In this document: positions 1 to 12,081 of the stretch, one piece after another
How positions within the stretch are numbered: position 1 is the first letter of the stretch
Layout of the letters: the number at the start of each line of letters is the position of its first letter
From: Planctomycetaceae bacterium
GTDB taxonomy: Bacteria > Planctomycetota > Planctomycetia > Planctomycetales > Planctomycetaceae
Direction: 5' to 3'
NCBI GenBank assembly: GCA_021732995.1
Contig: JAKFWA010000030.1
Span: 1-64,000, forward strand
DNA length: 64,000 nt
The notes under the pieces: model-generated
Told to the model about the DNA's origin: nothing
The model's database searches: none
The model's input: only the letters and a program-made list of their open reading frames with translations
Translations under genes and position numbers: made by a program

Positions 1-1354
1 AGTGAGGAAACAGCACTGATCCCGGCACGAGCTTCGTTTGATCGAGTTCGACCTTGTTGTCGGCCAGATGCTTTGTTGTTCGATCGAAGGTTTCCTGGAC
101 GTTGTCATGTACTTTTAGAGCAGTCAACTGCTCACGGACTTCGGCCACTGTTGCCTCGCTGCCGAGTCGCCACGAGATATTGCCGACGTGGCAAAGCGAT
201 GTCGAAAGGTGTCCTTCGGTGATTTCGGCATTGAGCTCTTCGCGTTTCCGACTGCGGACAGCGCTAATGAAATTGGCGAAGTGGTTCTCGCTCTTGCGTT
301 TGGCGGTGAAGGTGCTGACGAGCTTACCTTCGTGATCGAACAGCGAGTTTCCCGCGATTGAGCCTTCAGTGCCAAAGAACAACCAGCCGCCTGTGAATCC
401 CTCACGGAAGGGAGCCGTCTTTAAGCCTCTCGTCTCCGACACGATTGTCTTATCTCCATAGTCAAAGATACAGACTTGAGTGTTCGGAGTTTGGCCTGCA
501 TCAACGTAACCAAAGCGACCGCCATAGCTAATTGCGCTGCGACATAATCCTGTCAGGCCGAGTCCCCAACGACAGATGTCGATTGAGTGGATGTTGTTAT
601 TTCCCAGTTCTCCGTTGCCGGTTTGCCAGTCCCAGTGCCAATCGTAATGCAAGCTTTTACGGGTCAGCGGCCCGAGCGGTGCGGGACCGGTCCAGAGGTC
701 GTAATCGACATTCTTGGGTGGCTCGTAGGTGCTCCTTGGGCCAATGGAGCCGCGTTGGCCGTAGATAATACTGCGAGCGAGCTTCACGTCGCCGAGTTTA
801 CCGGCCTTCATGTATTCCACGGCTTCGGCAAGCGCCATGTTTGAGCGATTTTGAGTTCCGCCTTGGCAAATTCGGTTTAGCTTGCGAGCCACCTGAGCAA
901 TGCGACGACCTTCGCTGATGTTGTGACTGACGGGCTTCTCTACATATGCGTCTTTGCCGGATTGCATGGCCCAAATCGCGGCCAGTGCATGCCAATGATT
1001 GGGCGTTGCGATGAAGACGGCATCGACCGACTTGTCATCGAAGACACGCCGCATGTCTTGTACTGCAACCGGAGCCTTCCCTTGGTTCTTCTCGACGATG
1101 GTGGCCAGTTCCGCCGCCAAATCTTTGTCTGGATCGCAGACATAGGCGATTTCACAGTCGGCCACTTTGGCTAACTCGGCGGCGTGCTGCTTGCCTCGGA
1201 TGCGACAGCCGAGAATTGCAACGCGCACCCTGTTGTTCGGAGCGCCAGTTGATTTTTCCTGAGCGAACACAGGTAAAGGCATCGCCGCTGCTGCGAACGA
1301 AGCAGCCGCCAACATCGAGTCTTCCAACATCTGACGACGAGAAATCGAACGCAT
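1..1354 (-). CDS. Gfo/Idh/MocA family oxidoreductase, Tat-exported, 3' end cut by window
   Basis: The reading frame is open from an ATG at 1354 to the window start, about 451 codons, so the C-terminus is missing. The N-terminus carries a Tat-like signal (SRRQMLEDSMLAAASFAAAA) ending near PVFAQE. A Rossmann nucleotide-binding segment (VAILGCRIRG) follows, then the EKP motif (YVEKPVSH) typical of the Gfo/Idh/MocA family. These proteins oxidise or reduce sugars or sugar-like substrates with NAD(P); planctomycetes carry many exported copies whose substrates are unknown. The next gene upstream on the same strand is another member of the same family, which suggests a shared carbohydrate function. 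The family call is firm and the substrate cannot be read from the sequence. Confidence 0.9.
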   Translation of the reverse strand, partial: MRSISRRQMLEDSMLAAASFAAAAMPLPVFAQEKSTGAPNNRVRVAILGCRIRGKQHAAELAKVADCEIAYVCDPDKDLAAELATIVEKNQGKAPVAVQDMRRVFDDKSVDAVFIATPNHWHALAAIWAMQSGKDAYVEKPVSHNISEGRRIAQVARKLNRICQGGTQNRSNMALAEAVEYMKAGKLGDVKLARSIIYGQRGSIGPRSTYEPPKNVDYDLWTGPAPLGPLTRKSLHYDWHWDWQTGNGELGNNNIHSIDICRWGLGLTGLCRSAISYGGRFGYVDAGQTPNTQVCIFDYGDKTIVSETRGLKTAPFREGFTGGWLFFGTEGSIAGNSLFDHEGKLVSTFTAKRKSENHFANFISAVRSRKREELNAEITEGHLSTSLCHVGNISWRLGSEATVAEVREQLTALKVHDNVQETFDRTTKHLADNKVELDQTKLVPGSVLFPH

Positions 1355-1433
1355 GACGAGACCTCTTCGCGAAAGAGCTTTTGAAGCAATGTGATTGAAC
1401 CGAATCAGCGACGATGAGTGACCATCAGCGTTC

Positions 1434-2435
1434 CTATTTCTGACCAGCCGCAGCTCGCGCTTTGGCGAGCACGTCTTTCAACGCGACAGGAACACCACCT
1501 TGCCGCTTGCTTTCGTCAGCGGCTTCCATGAAGGCGAAGATCTCGATGGTCTCTTCCGGACTGACCGGTGCAACACCAGTCTTGAAGAACTTGGCAATCT
1601 CGCGGCACAGTGGCTCGTAGCCATCACCCTTCGTCATTGGAACGATGGCTTTCGTGCCGAAGGCAACGGCTCCGAACTCCGCCTTGTTGCGACGCAATCC
1701 GCGATACGTACCGGCTCGACCGTTCTTCCACGATCCCGTCAGTAGGTCTGCGTCCGCAGTTTGGACGCGAGCGACGGATTCGCAGCCAGTGCCCATCAGA
1801 GTGTAGAGCGCCTCAATGCCATGAATGCCGTAGAAGAACATGTCAGGAGTGCCTTCTTGATAGGAGCACGGTCCCCAGGTATCCGCTCCAGCAATCTCAC
1901 CCAACGATTCGTTCTTCTTCAGCTCTTGGAGTCCCGCGCCGAAACGAACCGACGAACTTGAGAAGCATGGCACCTTGCGATCCTTCGCAAGGTCGAAGAT
2001 CGCGATGGCATCAGCAAGCGATCCAGCGGCAGGCTTATCAATGAACAGCGGCTTGCCAGCGTTGATGACGGGAGTTGCTTCCTGCAGATGAATGCGACCA
2101 TCGACGCTCTCCAGCAGCACGACGTCGACCTTCTCCAACAGCGCCGGAATGGTATCGACAATCTCGATCCCTATACCGCGAATCTGTTCGGTGAACATGG
2201 CGACGCGGTTCTTACTCGGCGGAAAGTCCGTTCCGCCCGGATAGGCCGCCACGACCTTGATTCCGGCAAGATCACCTTCGAGTTTCGGACCGTTAAAGAA
2301 CTTTGCAAACGAAGGGACGTGTGAGGTATCGAGCCCGATCATTCCAACGCGAATCTTCGGAGCTTCTTGTGCTTGGGCGGCTGGCGATACGACCAGAGTA
2401 ACGATCATCAAGAGGGCAAGAACGAGCTGTTTCAT
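1434..2435 (-). CDS. Gfo/Idh/MocA family protein with Sec signal peptide
   Basis: This 333-residue protein begins with a Sec-type signal peptide (residues about 1-22, ending AAQAQE), so it is likely exported. A Rossmann-like start (RVGMIGLDTSH) and a KP motif (LFIDKPAAGS) place it in the Gfo/Idh/MocA oxidoreductase superfamily. The usual GxGxxG is altered to GxIGLD, as in a planctomycete subgroup whose dinucleotide binding is uncertain. It lies 79 bp upstream of the other Gfo/Idh/MocA gene and 45 bp downstream of the dipeptidase gene, all on the minus strand, so co-transcription is possible. The substrate is unknown. Confidence 0.85.
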   Translation of the reverse strand: MKQLVLALLMIVTLVVSPAAQAQEAPKIRVGMIGLDTSHVPSFAKFFNGPKLEGDLAGIKVVAAYPGGTDFPPSKNRVAMFTEQIRGIGIEIVDTIPALLEKVDVVLLESVDGRIHLQEATPVINAGKPLFIDKPAAGSLADAIAIFDLAKDRKVPCFSSSSVRFGAGLQELKKNESLGEIAGADTWGPCSYQEGTPDMFFYGIHGIEALYTLMGTGCESVARVQTADADLLTGSWKNGRAGTYRGLRRNKAEFGAVAFGTKAIVPMTKGDGYEPLCREIAKFFKTGVAPVSPEETIEIFAFMEAADESKRQGGVPVALKDVLAKARAAAGQK

Positions 2436-2480
2436 CTGGGTTGGTCTTTGCGTGAGAGGATGTCGAGGCAGGTTCGGTCG

Positions 2481-3347
2481 TCAGGTTGCAGCATGAGGCA
2501 TGGCAGTCTTGGCACGCTGTAAAGCCGCCATGATTTCTTGTTCGATGATGGGGACAGGATTGAGAGGGTTCAGTGGATTCTCAACCGCCGTAACGCGATT
2601 CGTTTGAGGATCCCAGTTTACCGGTCCAAAACGGGCGGGTGCCGGATTGCCCGTGAGGAGATGCCCCATCGCATCGTCCTTGTTGAAGTGCCAGAACTCG
2701 AACGGGAAGTGAATGAGCCCTTGTGTTTCAAGCATCAAGGTGATCTCCAGCCGGTTCTGCAACGCGTCCGGTTCGACGAACGGAGAGCGCATGGGCGTTC
2801 GTTCGCTCATTTCGAGATACGGATTGCCGCGCCAAACTTCGGTGCCGTCATCCCGTCGAAAGACAGACACATCGATCGCCGAGCCCGACATATGAGTGCC
2901 AACCTTCGGCAGATTGGCGACTAGCACACCCGCTCGACGAAAGACAAGTTCGACCGGCGGAATCTCGCCACCGTTCTCCCAGATGCACTTCTTCAGGATG
3001 ACATCAAAGACTTCAGGCTTGCGCACCAATTGGCTCTGCATCTGCAGTGAGCGGAACCCATCCTCGATCTTCAAGATCCAACCGCGATCGTTCATCGCTC
3101 GGCCCACGGCCATCACATCTTTGACCAAGCTCTCACGCATGAAGAAGACACGATCAAGCTCGCCGGCAATCTTGCTCGTTGAGAACAGCATCTCGATGCC
3201 GGCCGATTCCGCGGCGTCTGGCAACGATGCAAAGCCTTCGCCGCACTCGCGAACCTCGAATTTCAGAACCTTCTGCACGACCTCATGGCCTTGCTCCATC
3301 ACGTCCGCCCAATACGCGCGGCGTACCGCTTCATCTGTCGCACTCAT
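2481..3347 (-). CDS. M15-type D-Ala-D-Ala dipeptidase-like protein (VanX/DdpX family)
   Basis: The 288-residue product carries the zinc-binding signatures of peptidase family M15. These are a THMSGSAIDV segment matching the SxHxxGxAxD motif (His and Asp ligands) and an EFWHF segment supplying the general base and third ligand. An upstream EDGFRSLQMQ segment matches the substrate-side Arg motif. The VanX/DdpX group hydrolyses D-Ala-D-Ala for cell-wall recycling or nutrient use. No signal peptide is evident, so it is probably cytoplasmic. It sits between the M81 peptidase and Gfo/Idh/MocA genes on the same strand, which fits a peptide-scavenging role. The exact dipeptide is inferred, not shown. 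Confidence 0.78.
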   Translation of the reverse strand: MSATDEAVRRAYWADVMEQGHEVVQKVLKFEVRECGEGFASLPDAAESAGIEMLFSTSKIAGELDRVFFMRESLVKDVMAVGRAMNDRGWILKIEDGFRSLQMQSQLVRKPEVFDVILKKCIWENGGEIPPVELVFRRAGVLVANLPKVGTHMSGSAIDVSVFRRDDGTEVWRGNPYLEMSERTPMRSPFVEPDALQNRLEITLMLETQGLIHFPFEFWHFNKDDAMGHLLTGNPAPARFGPVNWDPQTNRVTAVENPLNPLNPVPIIEQEIMAALQRAKTAMPHAAT

Positions 3348-3426
3348 CGAGCTAGCTTTCTCGTAGGTTCTAATAGGGCCTTCGCCGCGACATGCCTGAG
3401 AATTGAATCGTCGGGTGATCTAGACG

Positions 3427-4932
3427 TTATCTCCGAAGAAACACATCTGCGACTGGCACAAAGTTCTGCACGTCATCCAGCGGAAACATCGGCCTTGCGC
3501 ACTTCCGATGTCCTAGGCTTTTGACATTGGCACTGGTTGAACCGGGAGCATCCACATTGATCAGTTTCGCGCACCAGTCGGCAAACATGTGATGTTCGCA
3601 GTGCGGCGACTTGACGATCACCATGTTGAAGTGCCGAGGGTCTTGGCCGTTCGCATAGAACCACGAACGATCAAAGAGGCTGACAGGGCGAGTTCCCACG
3701 ACCAGCGTGATGTTGTCAGCTTCCAGGACGGCGGTATCGCCCGAGTCCCATGGCCAGCCGAAAGACTCGCTGCGGAACTTTCCGTCGGAGAGCGATCGCA
3801 CTCGTGCATCAATTTCAAGTGGCTGAAACCGTGCGGAGTCAATCGCGCCACCAACACGCGTACGAATGGTTGCCCCGATACCGGCTTCCATTGATTGTTT
3901 TACGGCGGCCGGATCCACGATCGGTGCCAGAACTCGACCTCGATACTTCTGACGCACAACTTCGCGAATGATCGCGTTGCTGTCGCCGGACGCCCCCGAA
4001 CTGGTCGCATCGGCCGCATCCATCATCACGATGGTGCCTTGAGGAACATCAGACGCGAGTCGCACGCTGTCGGACAAATTCGTGAGCGGCACACGCATCT
4101 TTTCATGGTGCTTCCAGAAGATCGCCGCGAGCTCGATCGCCTTAGCCTCGGCAGCAGCTTCGTTGCCGTCCATCACGACGATGCTGTTGGTGCGCAGTTC
4201 AGGGACGTCGGTGAAAGGATTGCCCCACATCACTCCGGCCGAAAGACCACCCGGCGCTGCTTCAATCCGCTGAGCCAATCGAATGCACTCACCGATGGAA
4301 CCTGTTTCGGTGATGAGTTCATCACCCCGCACCAGTGCGGGGATCTTGACTCGCGCGGTTACGGGCCGAGCACCTTCAAGCAAGATCTTCATCAATAGCT
4401 TGGCAGCACGGCTTCCCGTCTCGAAAAAGTCGACGTGAGGGTAGGTGTGGTAAGGCACGACTGCGTCACTGAGTCGCAACATCTTGTCGGTGAGGATGCC
4501 ATGCAAATCGAGCGAAACCACGAAAGGAATCTGCTCGCCGAGCACGCTCCGAGCCGCCTCCAGGAGCGCTCCTTCGGGATCATCGTCAATCTCGGCCTGC
4601 ATTGCTCCATGCAATGAGAAGTATGCCCCGTCGACTGGTCCCGTCTTGGCCGCATCGGTCAGGCATCTTACGAAGTCGTCACGTAGCCGCCGGAAGCTCT
4701 CCGCAGTGAGGATGCCACCGGATGTAATCGCACTCGCACCGAATGCCGGCGCCAGCATTATTCGACTGTCCGCATCGAAGACACTGAGTGCTCCTCCAAC
4801 TTCTTCTCGGACCTTGCGATGATGAGCCAACAATGCCTCACCACGCACCACTCGGAAGTCTTCGAAGCAACTGGTCGTCGGATTGAACGTCGAGACTTCC
4901 TGCTTGCATTCCGCAATCACAATTCGAGGCAT
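3427..4932 (-). CDS. M81 family metallopeptidase (MlrC-like)
   Basis: This 501-residue protein matches the microcystinase C (MlrC) family from its first residues (RIVIAECKQEVSTFNP). Putative metal and active-site segments are visible: FSLHGAM, SLDLHG and VPYHTYPHVD. MlrC hydrolyses linear peptide products of microcystin breakdown. Most homologues, however, are in bacteria that do not degrade microcystin and act on unknown small peptides. No signal peptide is seen. It lies between the M15 dipeptidase and ceramidase-like genes in a minus-strand run, which fits catabolism of unusual peptides. The length is normal for the family. Confidence 0.88.
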   Translation of the reverse strand: MPRIVIAECKQEVSTFNPTTSCFEDFRVVRGEALLAHHRKVREEVGGALSVFDADSRIMLAPAFGASAITSGGILTAESFRRLRDDFVRCLTDAAKTGPVDGAYFSLHGAMQAEIDDDPEGALLEAARSVLGEQIPFVVSLDLHGILTDKMLRLSDAVVPYHTYPHVDFFETGSRAAKLLMKILLEGARPVTARVKIPALVRGDELITETGSIGECIRLAQRIEAAPGGLSAGVMWGNPFTDVPELRTNSIVVMDGNEAAAEAKAIELAAIFWKHHEKMRVPLTNLSDSVRLASDVPQGTIVMMDAADATSSGASGDSNAIIREVVRQKYRGRVLAPIVDPAAVKQSMEAGIGATIRTRVGGAIDSARFQPLEIDARVRSLSDGKFRSESFGWPWDSGDTAVLEADNITLVVGTRPVSLFDRSWFYANGQDPRHFNMVIVKSPHCEHHMFADWCAKLINVDAPGSTSANVKSLGHRKCARPMFPLDDVQNFVPVADVFLRR

Positions 4933-4985
4933 TCACATCTCCCGCACACTGAGCCTGAGTGGCTGTTGGCCAAATCACCACGCGG

Positions 4986-6299
4986 TTACTTCGCCGTTGG
5001 CTTGAACGACTCAAACACGTCGGCGAGTACTTTGTCGGCCAGACGGTTCAGTTCTTCAAGAATCAACGGTTCGGCCTCAGGCAATAGCGGCGACGAGTTC
5101 GGTTCATAGCCACCGGACTCGTAGGACTCTGCCGTGCAGATGTAACCCAGGCTGCCGTTGGCATATCCGACGACAATCGGGATCGCGCGGTCAGCGATGG
5201 CCTTCTCGATCTGAAAGCCGTACTCCACCATCGGCTCGCCGGGGATCGTCAAGAACAAGAACTCACCAACGCGCAGAGCCTGCATCTCACAATCGAGCTT
5301 CTCCTTTTTACCCGGTAGTTGGATGACGCTGGTCGCACACTTCAGCGGATAAATGGTCTTCCGTTTGGCGAGTTCTTCTCGCACGACACTGCGATCAGCA
5401 GCCCGCACGACCGCACAGCCGAGACTGCGACCGGTCCATTTGATGTCGGCTTCGTCACCACAGCGATAAGGCACGCCCGGTAAGTTCGGTCGGATGTCAC
5501 CGGCACAACCTTGCAGAAACATGGCCTTCGTTTTGTCTCCGTAAACCGTTTCCACAAAAGTCTGCGCCTCGCCAGGAAAGTCGGCGCTGATCTTGGGGAA
5601 GCCGCTCGGGAATGGCGGAGTCAGCTTGTCGCCCCAAGTGAAAACACACGGATGACAGACTGCGTGCATCAGGACGCTCATTGGTTCCAAGGATCGCCCA
5701 TCATCGAAACGCAGCACCTTCACACGATGATCGCACGGACCATCGGGATTGAGCCGCACGACCGCGCGGCCGTTGATGATCTTGCGCCGGTTGATGTTGA
5801 AGTCGATGCGGTCTTCAGCGTAACCAATCGTGACTGGCCTCATCTCTTTTGCTGCCGCACGTGATGCAACGCCAATCTTGGAGACCGCTTCACGACTCCA
5901 GGCAGCCTCACGTGACCAGCCTGGGCCAGAATGATTATGCGACGTCGCCACCATGATGTTTTCGCGCGGCGTCTCGGTGGCTTGAGCAATCGCGTCTCTC
6001 AACGACTCAACCATGACCGTCGGTGAATTGATCAAATCCACCGTCACGATCGCGGCCCGCGTCTGCTCATTCGCCAAAAGGAGCACACCAGCACGAATCG
6101 GATCCCGAACACCATTGGTGGGCCGCACGTGCCCAACGACTGGGGTGTCCGCCGGCGGGGTAATATCGACCTTCGCGACACCCGCGCGCAGGTTAGATTC
6201 AATTCGAAACTGGAATACGTCGTCTTCAAACCCGCAGGCAGGTCTGTAGAGCAACACCAAGCTCAACATGGTTTGAATTATCGGAATCGAGTACCTCAT
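4986..6299 (-). CDS. neutral/alkaline ceramidase-like secreted hydrolase
   Basis: The chosen start at 6299 gives a clean signal peptide (MRYSIPIIQTMLSLVLLY). An in-frame ATG at 6380 would add 27 polar residues in front of it and is less likely. The 437-residue mature protein opens with the N-terminal signature of neutral/alkaline non-lysosomal ceramidases (AGVAKVDITPP). It then shows the SHNHSGPG motif that supplies zinc ligands. Characterised relatives cleave the amide bond of ceramide. Many planctomycete paralogues have only this N-terminal domain and an unknown amide substrate. It is about 440 residues against more than 650 for full ceramidases, so the C-terminal Ig-like part is absent. 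Confidence 0.82.
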   Translation of the reverse strand: MRYSIPIIQTMLSLVLLYRPACGFEDDVFQFRIESNLRAGVAKVDITPPADTPVVGHVRPTNGVRDPIRAGVLLLANEQTRAAIVTVDLINSPTVMVESLRDAIAQATETPRENIMVATSHNHSGPGWSREAAWSREAVSKIGVASRAAAKEMRPVTIGYAEDRIDFNINRRKIINGRAVVRLNPDGPCDHRVKVLRFDDGRSLEPMSVLMHAVCHPCVFTWGDKLTPPFPSGFPKISADFPGEAQTFVETVYGDKTKAMFLQGCAGDIRPNLPGVPYRCGDEADIKWTGRSLGCAVVRAADRSVVREELAKRKTIYPLKCATSVIQLPGKKEKLDCEMQALRVGEFLFLTIPGEPMVEYGFQIEKAIADRAIPIVVGYANGSLGYICTAESYESGGYEPNSSPLLPEAEPLILEELNRLADKVLADVFESFKPTAK

Positions 6300-6537
6300 C
6301 GGACGGCAGCCTTTCGCAGGACAGTATTCAGAGCGGTATTCAGAAACCCTTTTATGTAGCTGAGTTTCGGATCTCGACAATCATGCTGATGAGTTCCTGG
6401 CGCCGAGACGCCACAGGATGGGTGAAGCAGTGCTGACGGTTGACATTTCAACTCGTCCGTAACATGCGGCAAAATGAAGCGGTGAAAGTTTCTGAGTTTC
6501 TTTTGGCCGTGGTGAAGAGAACTTCTTCCGACCATGT

Positions 6538-6660
6538 ACACGACGCGGAGGAGCGGTCGCGACTGGTCAAGCTCGGCAAGTCGTTACCCCGGCAGCAGAG
6601 GAACCGATCACGTTGGTCTCGCCTGCGACGTTCTGCCGTTGGTGTCGCGGCGAGCCGCCC
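6538..6660 (+). pseudogene. decayed fragment of the DDE-integrase transposase found at 14271-15335
   Basis: About 120 bp reads the same way as an internal piece of the intact transposase at 14.3 kb. It covers the segments equivalent to EERSRLVKLGKS, ITLVSPATF and WCRE, but frame slips prevent translation. Nothing else of the element is obvious on either side. The remaining intergenic DNA between 6300 and 6785 shows no other gene. It is evidence that this element type has been active here before. Confidence 0.7.
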
Positions 6661-6785
6661 GCCCTGCACCGGTAGGCTGTGCTTTGTCCACAAACGCACA
6701 CAGCGACGAGACGTTGAAACCGTAGCCTGTTGTGGTGACGCCACCCTGCGCTACCAACGACGGGATCAATCGCCGATCCTGCGAG

Positions 6786-8033
6786 TCAATACTTGGGGAA
6801 GATGGCCGGGGTTGGGAAGCGGTCTTCGGGGTTGTTGCCGTCGTTCAGATATTCTTCCCGAGAGATGGTGAGTTCGGGCCAGTTTCCGGGGCGGACACGG
6901 ACGACTCGGCCGGGACGGATGCCCTCGATGATGAGGTCGGTCTCGAAGCGGATCTGGATTCCACTGCTCCCCAGGGGGATCTCTCCGGTCGCTTGGGTGA
7001 CGTCGAGGATGGGACCTCGTGAGGCCATGTGAGCAGGGCCATAAGCTCCACCCGCATGCTTCAAAGTGTTCTCAGCCGCATTCATCACTCCCTGGCTGCC
7101 CTTTTTGAAATCCGCGTACAGGGACGGATCCATGCCGCCGAACAGCGTCGCGGTGACGGTCGCACGGCCGAATTTGCCGTACTCGACGTTATCAACAAAA
7201 GCGGGCATCCAATGGCTGCGGATCAGCGACTTGTGCTTCTCAGTCTGATTTTGACCGGCACGCTGCATGGCGGTGTCATCCAGCCAGATGTCGGTGATGT
7301 GGTACCGCAGAAACACGCCGCCAGGCGTTGGCTGCCAGGTAAGTCCGAGTTGTACGGCTTGGCCAGCTAAAGACTTTTTCCCTTCTGCAGGCCAGACGCT
7401 CTCGGAAACCAAATCGGCGGGCGTGAGGCATTCACGGCCGCGCCAGATCCGAGTGGCGGCATCGAAGGTGAGCTTCTCCTCGGTGGTTTTGCCGTCGCCG
7501 CCTGCCTTGGGTTCGCGGCTGGCGACGATCATCCCCTGGCTCTTCTGCAGGTCCACTTCCTTCAGCTTCCAGACTTTGCCCTCGCGCAGGCAGAAGCTGG
7601 ACTCGTCTTCGAGCAGGAGGACATGATTCTCGGCGGGCCGATCAGGCGGGCCCTTCTGGGAGACCGGGACAGCAGAGGTTTTGGGATCTGGCGGTAGAAA
7701 GCCTCGAACGTGCAAGACCGCGCCGAGCGGAATGTCTCGGAGATCCGCCGGTGCTCCGTGCTGGCGGACCATCCCGTAGGGGAGCATCGCGAAAGGATGG
7801 GGAGGGTTGCGGAAGAACTCGCCCGTGGATTCCACGCGCAGGCTGCCTCGACGATTCGCATGATCCACAAACGCGAGCACCCCACGATACGAGCGCGACT
7901 TTTCCAACGGAGGAAATTTTCCCGCTTCGGGCCGGAACGGTTCGTCCGACAACGCCGTGCAAGTTGCGATCAACGTGATCACGAGACAGAGAGCGAAACA
8001 ATATTTCGACGTTGGCGTTTTCTGAGAAATCAT
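6786..8033 (-). CDS. secreted protein of unknown function
   Basis: The product is 415 residues with an N-terminal signal peptide (hydrophobic core CFALCLVITLIATCTAL). I do not recognise a catalytic motif. The body contains two beta-rich regions around residues 45-130 (YRGVLAFVDHANRRGSLRVE) and 140-235, which could be OB- or barrel-like folds; this is inference. There are no transmembrane segments after the signal. It precedes the DUF1552 and DUF1592 genes in minus-strand order only by position (76 bp gap), so it may belong to that secreted group. It resembles the many planctomycete-specific exported hypotheticals. Confidence 0.75.
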   Translation of the reverse strand: MISQKTPTSKYCFALCLVITLIATCTALSDEPFRPEAGKFPPLEKSRSYRGVLAFVDHANRRGSLRVESTGEFFRNPPHPFAMLPYGMVRQHGAPADLRDIPLGAVLHVRGFLPPDPKTSAVPVSQKGPPDRPAENHVLLLEDESSFCLREGKVWKLKEVDLQKSQGMIVASREPKAGGDGKTTEEKLTFDAATRIWRGRECLTPADLVSESVWPAEGKKSLAGQAVQLGLTWQPTPGGVFLRYHITDIWLDDTAMQRAGQNQTEKHKSLIRSHWMPAFVDNVEYGKFGRATVTATLFGGMDPSLYADFKKGSQGVMNAAENTLKHAGGAYGPAHMASRGPILDVTQATGEIPLGSSGIQIRFETDLIIEGIRPGRVVRVRPGNWPELTISREEYLNDGNNPEDRFPTPAIFPKY

Positions 8034-8109
8034 CGTTGCCAGCAGTTCATCAATCGGTGTGGGCAGTCACCAGGCAATTCCATGTACGACGGACTTCTCT
8101 TGCAGAGAG

Positions 8110-9468
8110 TCATAACTCGATTGCCTTATTGCTATCCCCGAACTTATCCGTTTCGACGCCCATTCTCTGAGCCATCAGGAGGAGCAGATTGCTCATGTGG
8201 GCATCGGGGTTCGCCGGTCGGCTGCAGAGCGAATAATGCTCGCCGGGCTTGTCGAGCTGATAGCCCTTGAAGTGTCCCTGGTTGAAGTCGAGATGTGTGC
8301 CGTGCTTCAGCCCCAGGTCTGATCCACCTGCCAGCACGAGCGGCAGGTTGGCGTTGCCGTGGCTGTGTCCGTAAGACATGCCGCTGCCGAAGAGGGCCAT
8401 CGTCGAGCCCAGGAGTGGCTTGCCGCTCAGATCCTTCGTCTCCGCGAGCTTGGTAAGGAAGTAGCTGTATTGCTCGATGGCGAACGTGTCATAGTTCGTG
8501 AGCTTCTCCATGTAGCCCTGATCGCCGCCGTGATGGCTGAGCTGATGACGCGACTCGGTGATGCCGATTTCGGGAATGGCGATGGCATCTCCCTCGCCAC
8601 CCAGGCTGAAGGTGGCCACGCGAGTCACATCCGTCTGGAAGGCGAGCACGATCAGGTCATAGACCGTCCGGAAATAATCACCCGCCATCGTATGAGCGAT
8701 GTCGCGGTTCGTGCGTTGTCGATCGGTGGCCGAGATGGTGGGGAGCGGCGTGTCGAGCCAGGCGTCGGCTCGCCGCGTTCGAATCTCAGCTTCGCGGATA
8801 GAGGTGAGGTATTGTTCCATGCGCCCTTTGTCGGCAGATCCCATTTTCTGGTCGAGCTTGCGCACTTCGGCGAGGTTGGCGTCCAGGACGCTCCCTTTGC
8901 GACGCAAGACCCTGCGCTGAGCACCCTTTCCGCCTTTAGGTTCTTCGAACAGCGATGCAAAGATCTCGCTGCAACGACGCAGCGCGGGGAGCCGGACCCC
9001 GTCTGCAGTCCATGCGAGAGAATCCTGGGTGATGGCAATCTCAAGGGATGAGTAGCGTGTGTGCTTCGCGGTGACTTCGGCCATCTTCTGGTCGACGGAG
9101 ATCGTGTTCCGATCGGAAGGACCGAGGTTCCCTCCGGTGAGCCAGACCGAGATACAGTTGTGATGGTGGCTGAGTGCGCCCGGGTGATGCAGACCACTGA
9201 TCGGCGTGATCACGTCGCGATGCTTTTCGAGCGGCTTGAGCGACCGCGAAAATTGATAATCCTTGCCCGGCGTGGTGATCTGGTAATTCAGCGAATGGAC
9301 GCCGTTCGCCAGGTAGATGAACGCACTGCGCCGGGGAGTGGCTGATTTCTCTTCGGATGCACGGAGCGGCACCATGCATTCCAGAAACGGCAGCGCGATG
9401 CACGTCCCCATGGCCCGCAGGGCGTGTCGGCGATCAACCAACCAGGACTGTGATAGATAGTTACTCAT
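8110..9468 (-). CDS. DUF1552 domain protein, Tat-type export signal
   Basis: This 452-residue protein has a Tat-like leader ([20 protein letters not shown]) followed by a DUF1552 domain. The domain is recognisable from [10 protein letters not shown] near the start and from the conserved [19 protein letters not shown] and [18 protein letters not shown] stretches. Its fold belongs to the alkaline-phosphatase-like superfamily in most predictions, but no activity is known. It lies 22 bp downstream of the DUF1592 gene on the same strand. That DUF1592-DUF1552 pair is a standard planctomycete arrangement and is probably an operon whose products act together outside the cytoplasmic membrane. Confidence 0.93.
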   Translation of the reverse strand: MSNYLSQSWLVDRRHALRAMGTCIALPFLECMVPLRASEEKSATPRRSAFIYLANGVHSLNYQITTPGKDYQFSRSLKPLEKHRDVITPISGLHHPGALSHHHNCISVWLTGGNLGPSDRNTISVDQKMAEVTAKHTRYSSLEIAITQDSLAWTADGVRLPALRRCSEIFASLFEEPKGGKGAQRRVLRRKGSVLDANLAEVRKLDQKMGSADKGRMEQYLTSIREAEIRTRRADAWLDTPLPTISATDRQRTNRDIAHTMAGDYFRTVYDLIVLAFQTDVTRVATFSLGGEGDAIAIPEIGITESRHQLSHHGGDQGYMEKLTNYDTFAIEQYSYFLTKLAETKDLSGKPLLGSTMALFGSGMSYGHSHGNANLPLVLAGGSDLGLKHGTHLDFNQGHFKGYQLDKPGEHYSLCSRPANPDAHMSNLLLLMAQRMGVETDKFGDSNKAIEL

Positions 9469-9490
9469 ATCGATATCTCCTTGTCAGGTA

Positions 9491-11947
<2,457 letters not shown>

Positions 11948-12081
11948 TCGTTGTTTCGTGTTAAGCAGCTTCTTTTGATGCTTCCAGTCAGGGAATCCGC
12001 ATCATCGGAGTGAGGTCCGCTTCACGCAAGACATCCTCTGCATTCCGCGAAGCTTCCGGAGCCCTTCGAAGCTTCCGGAGC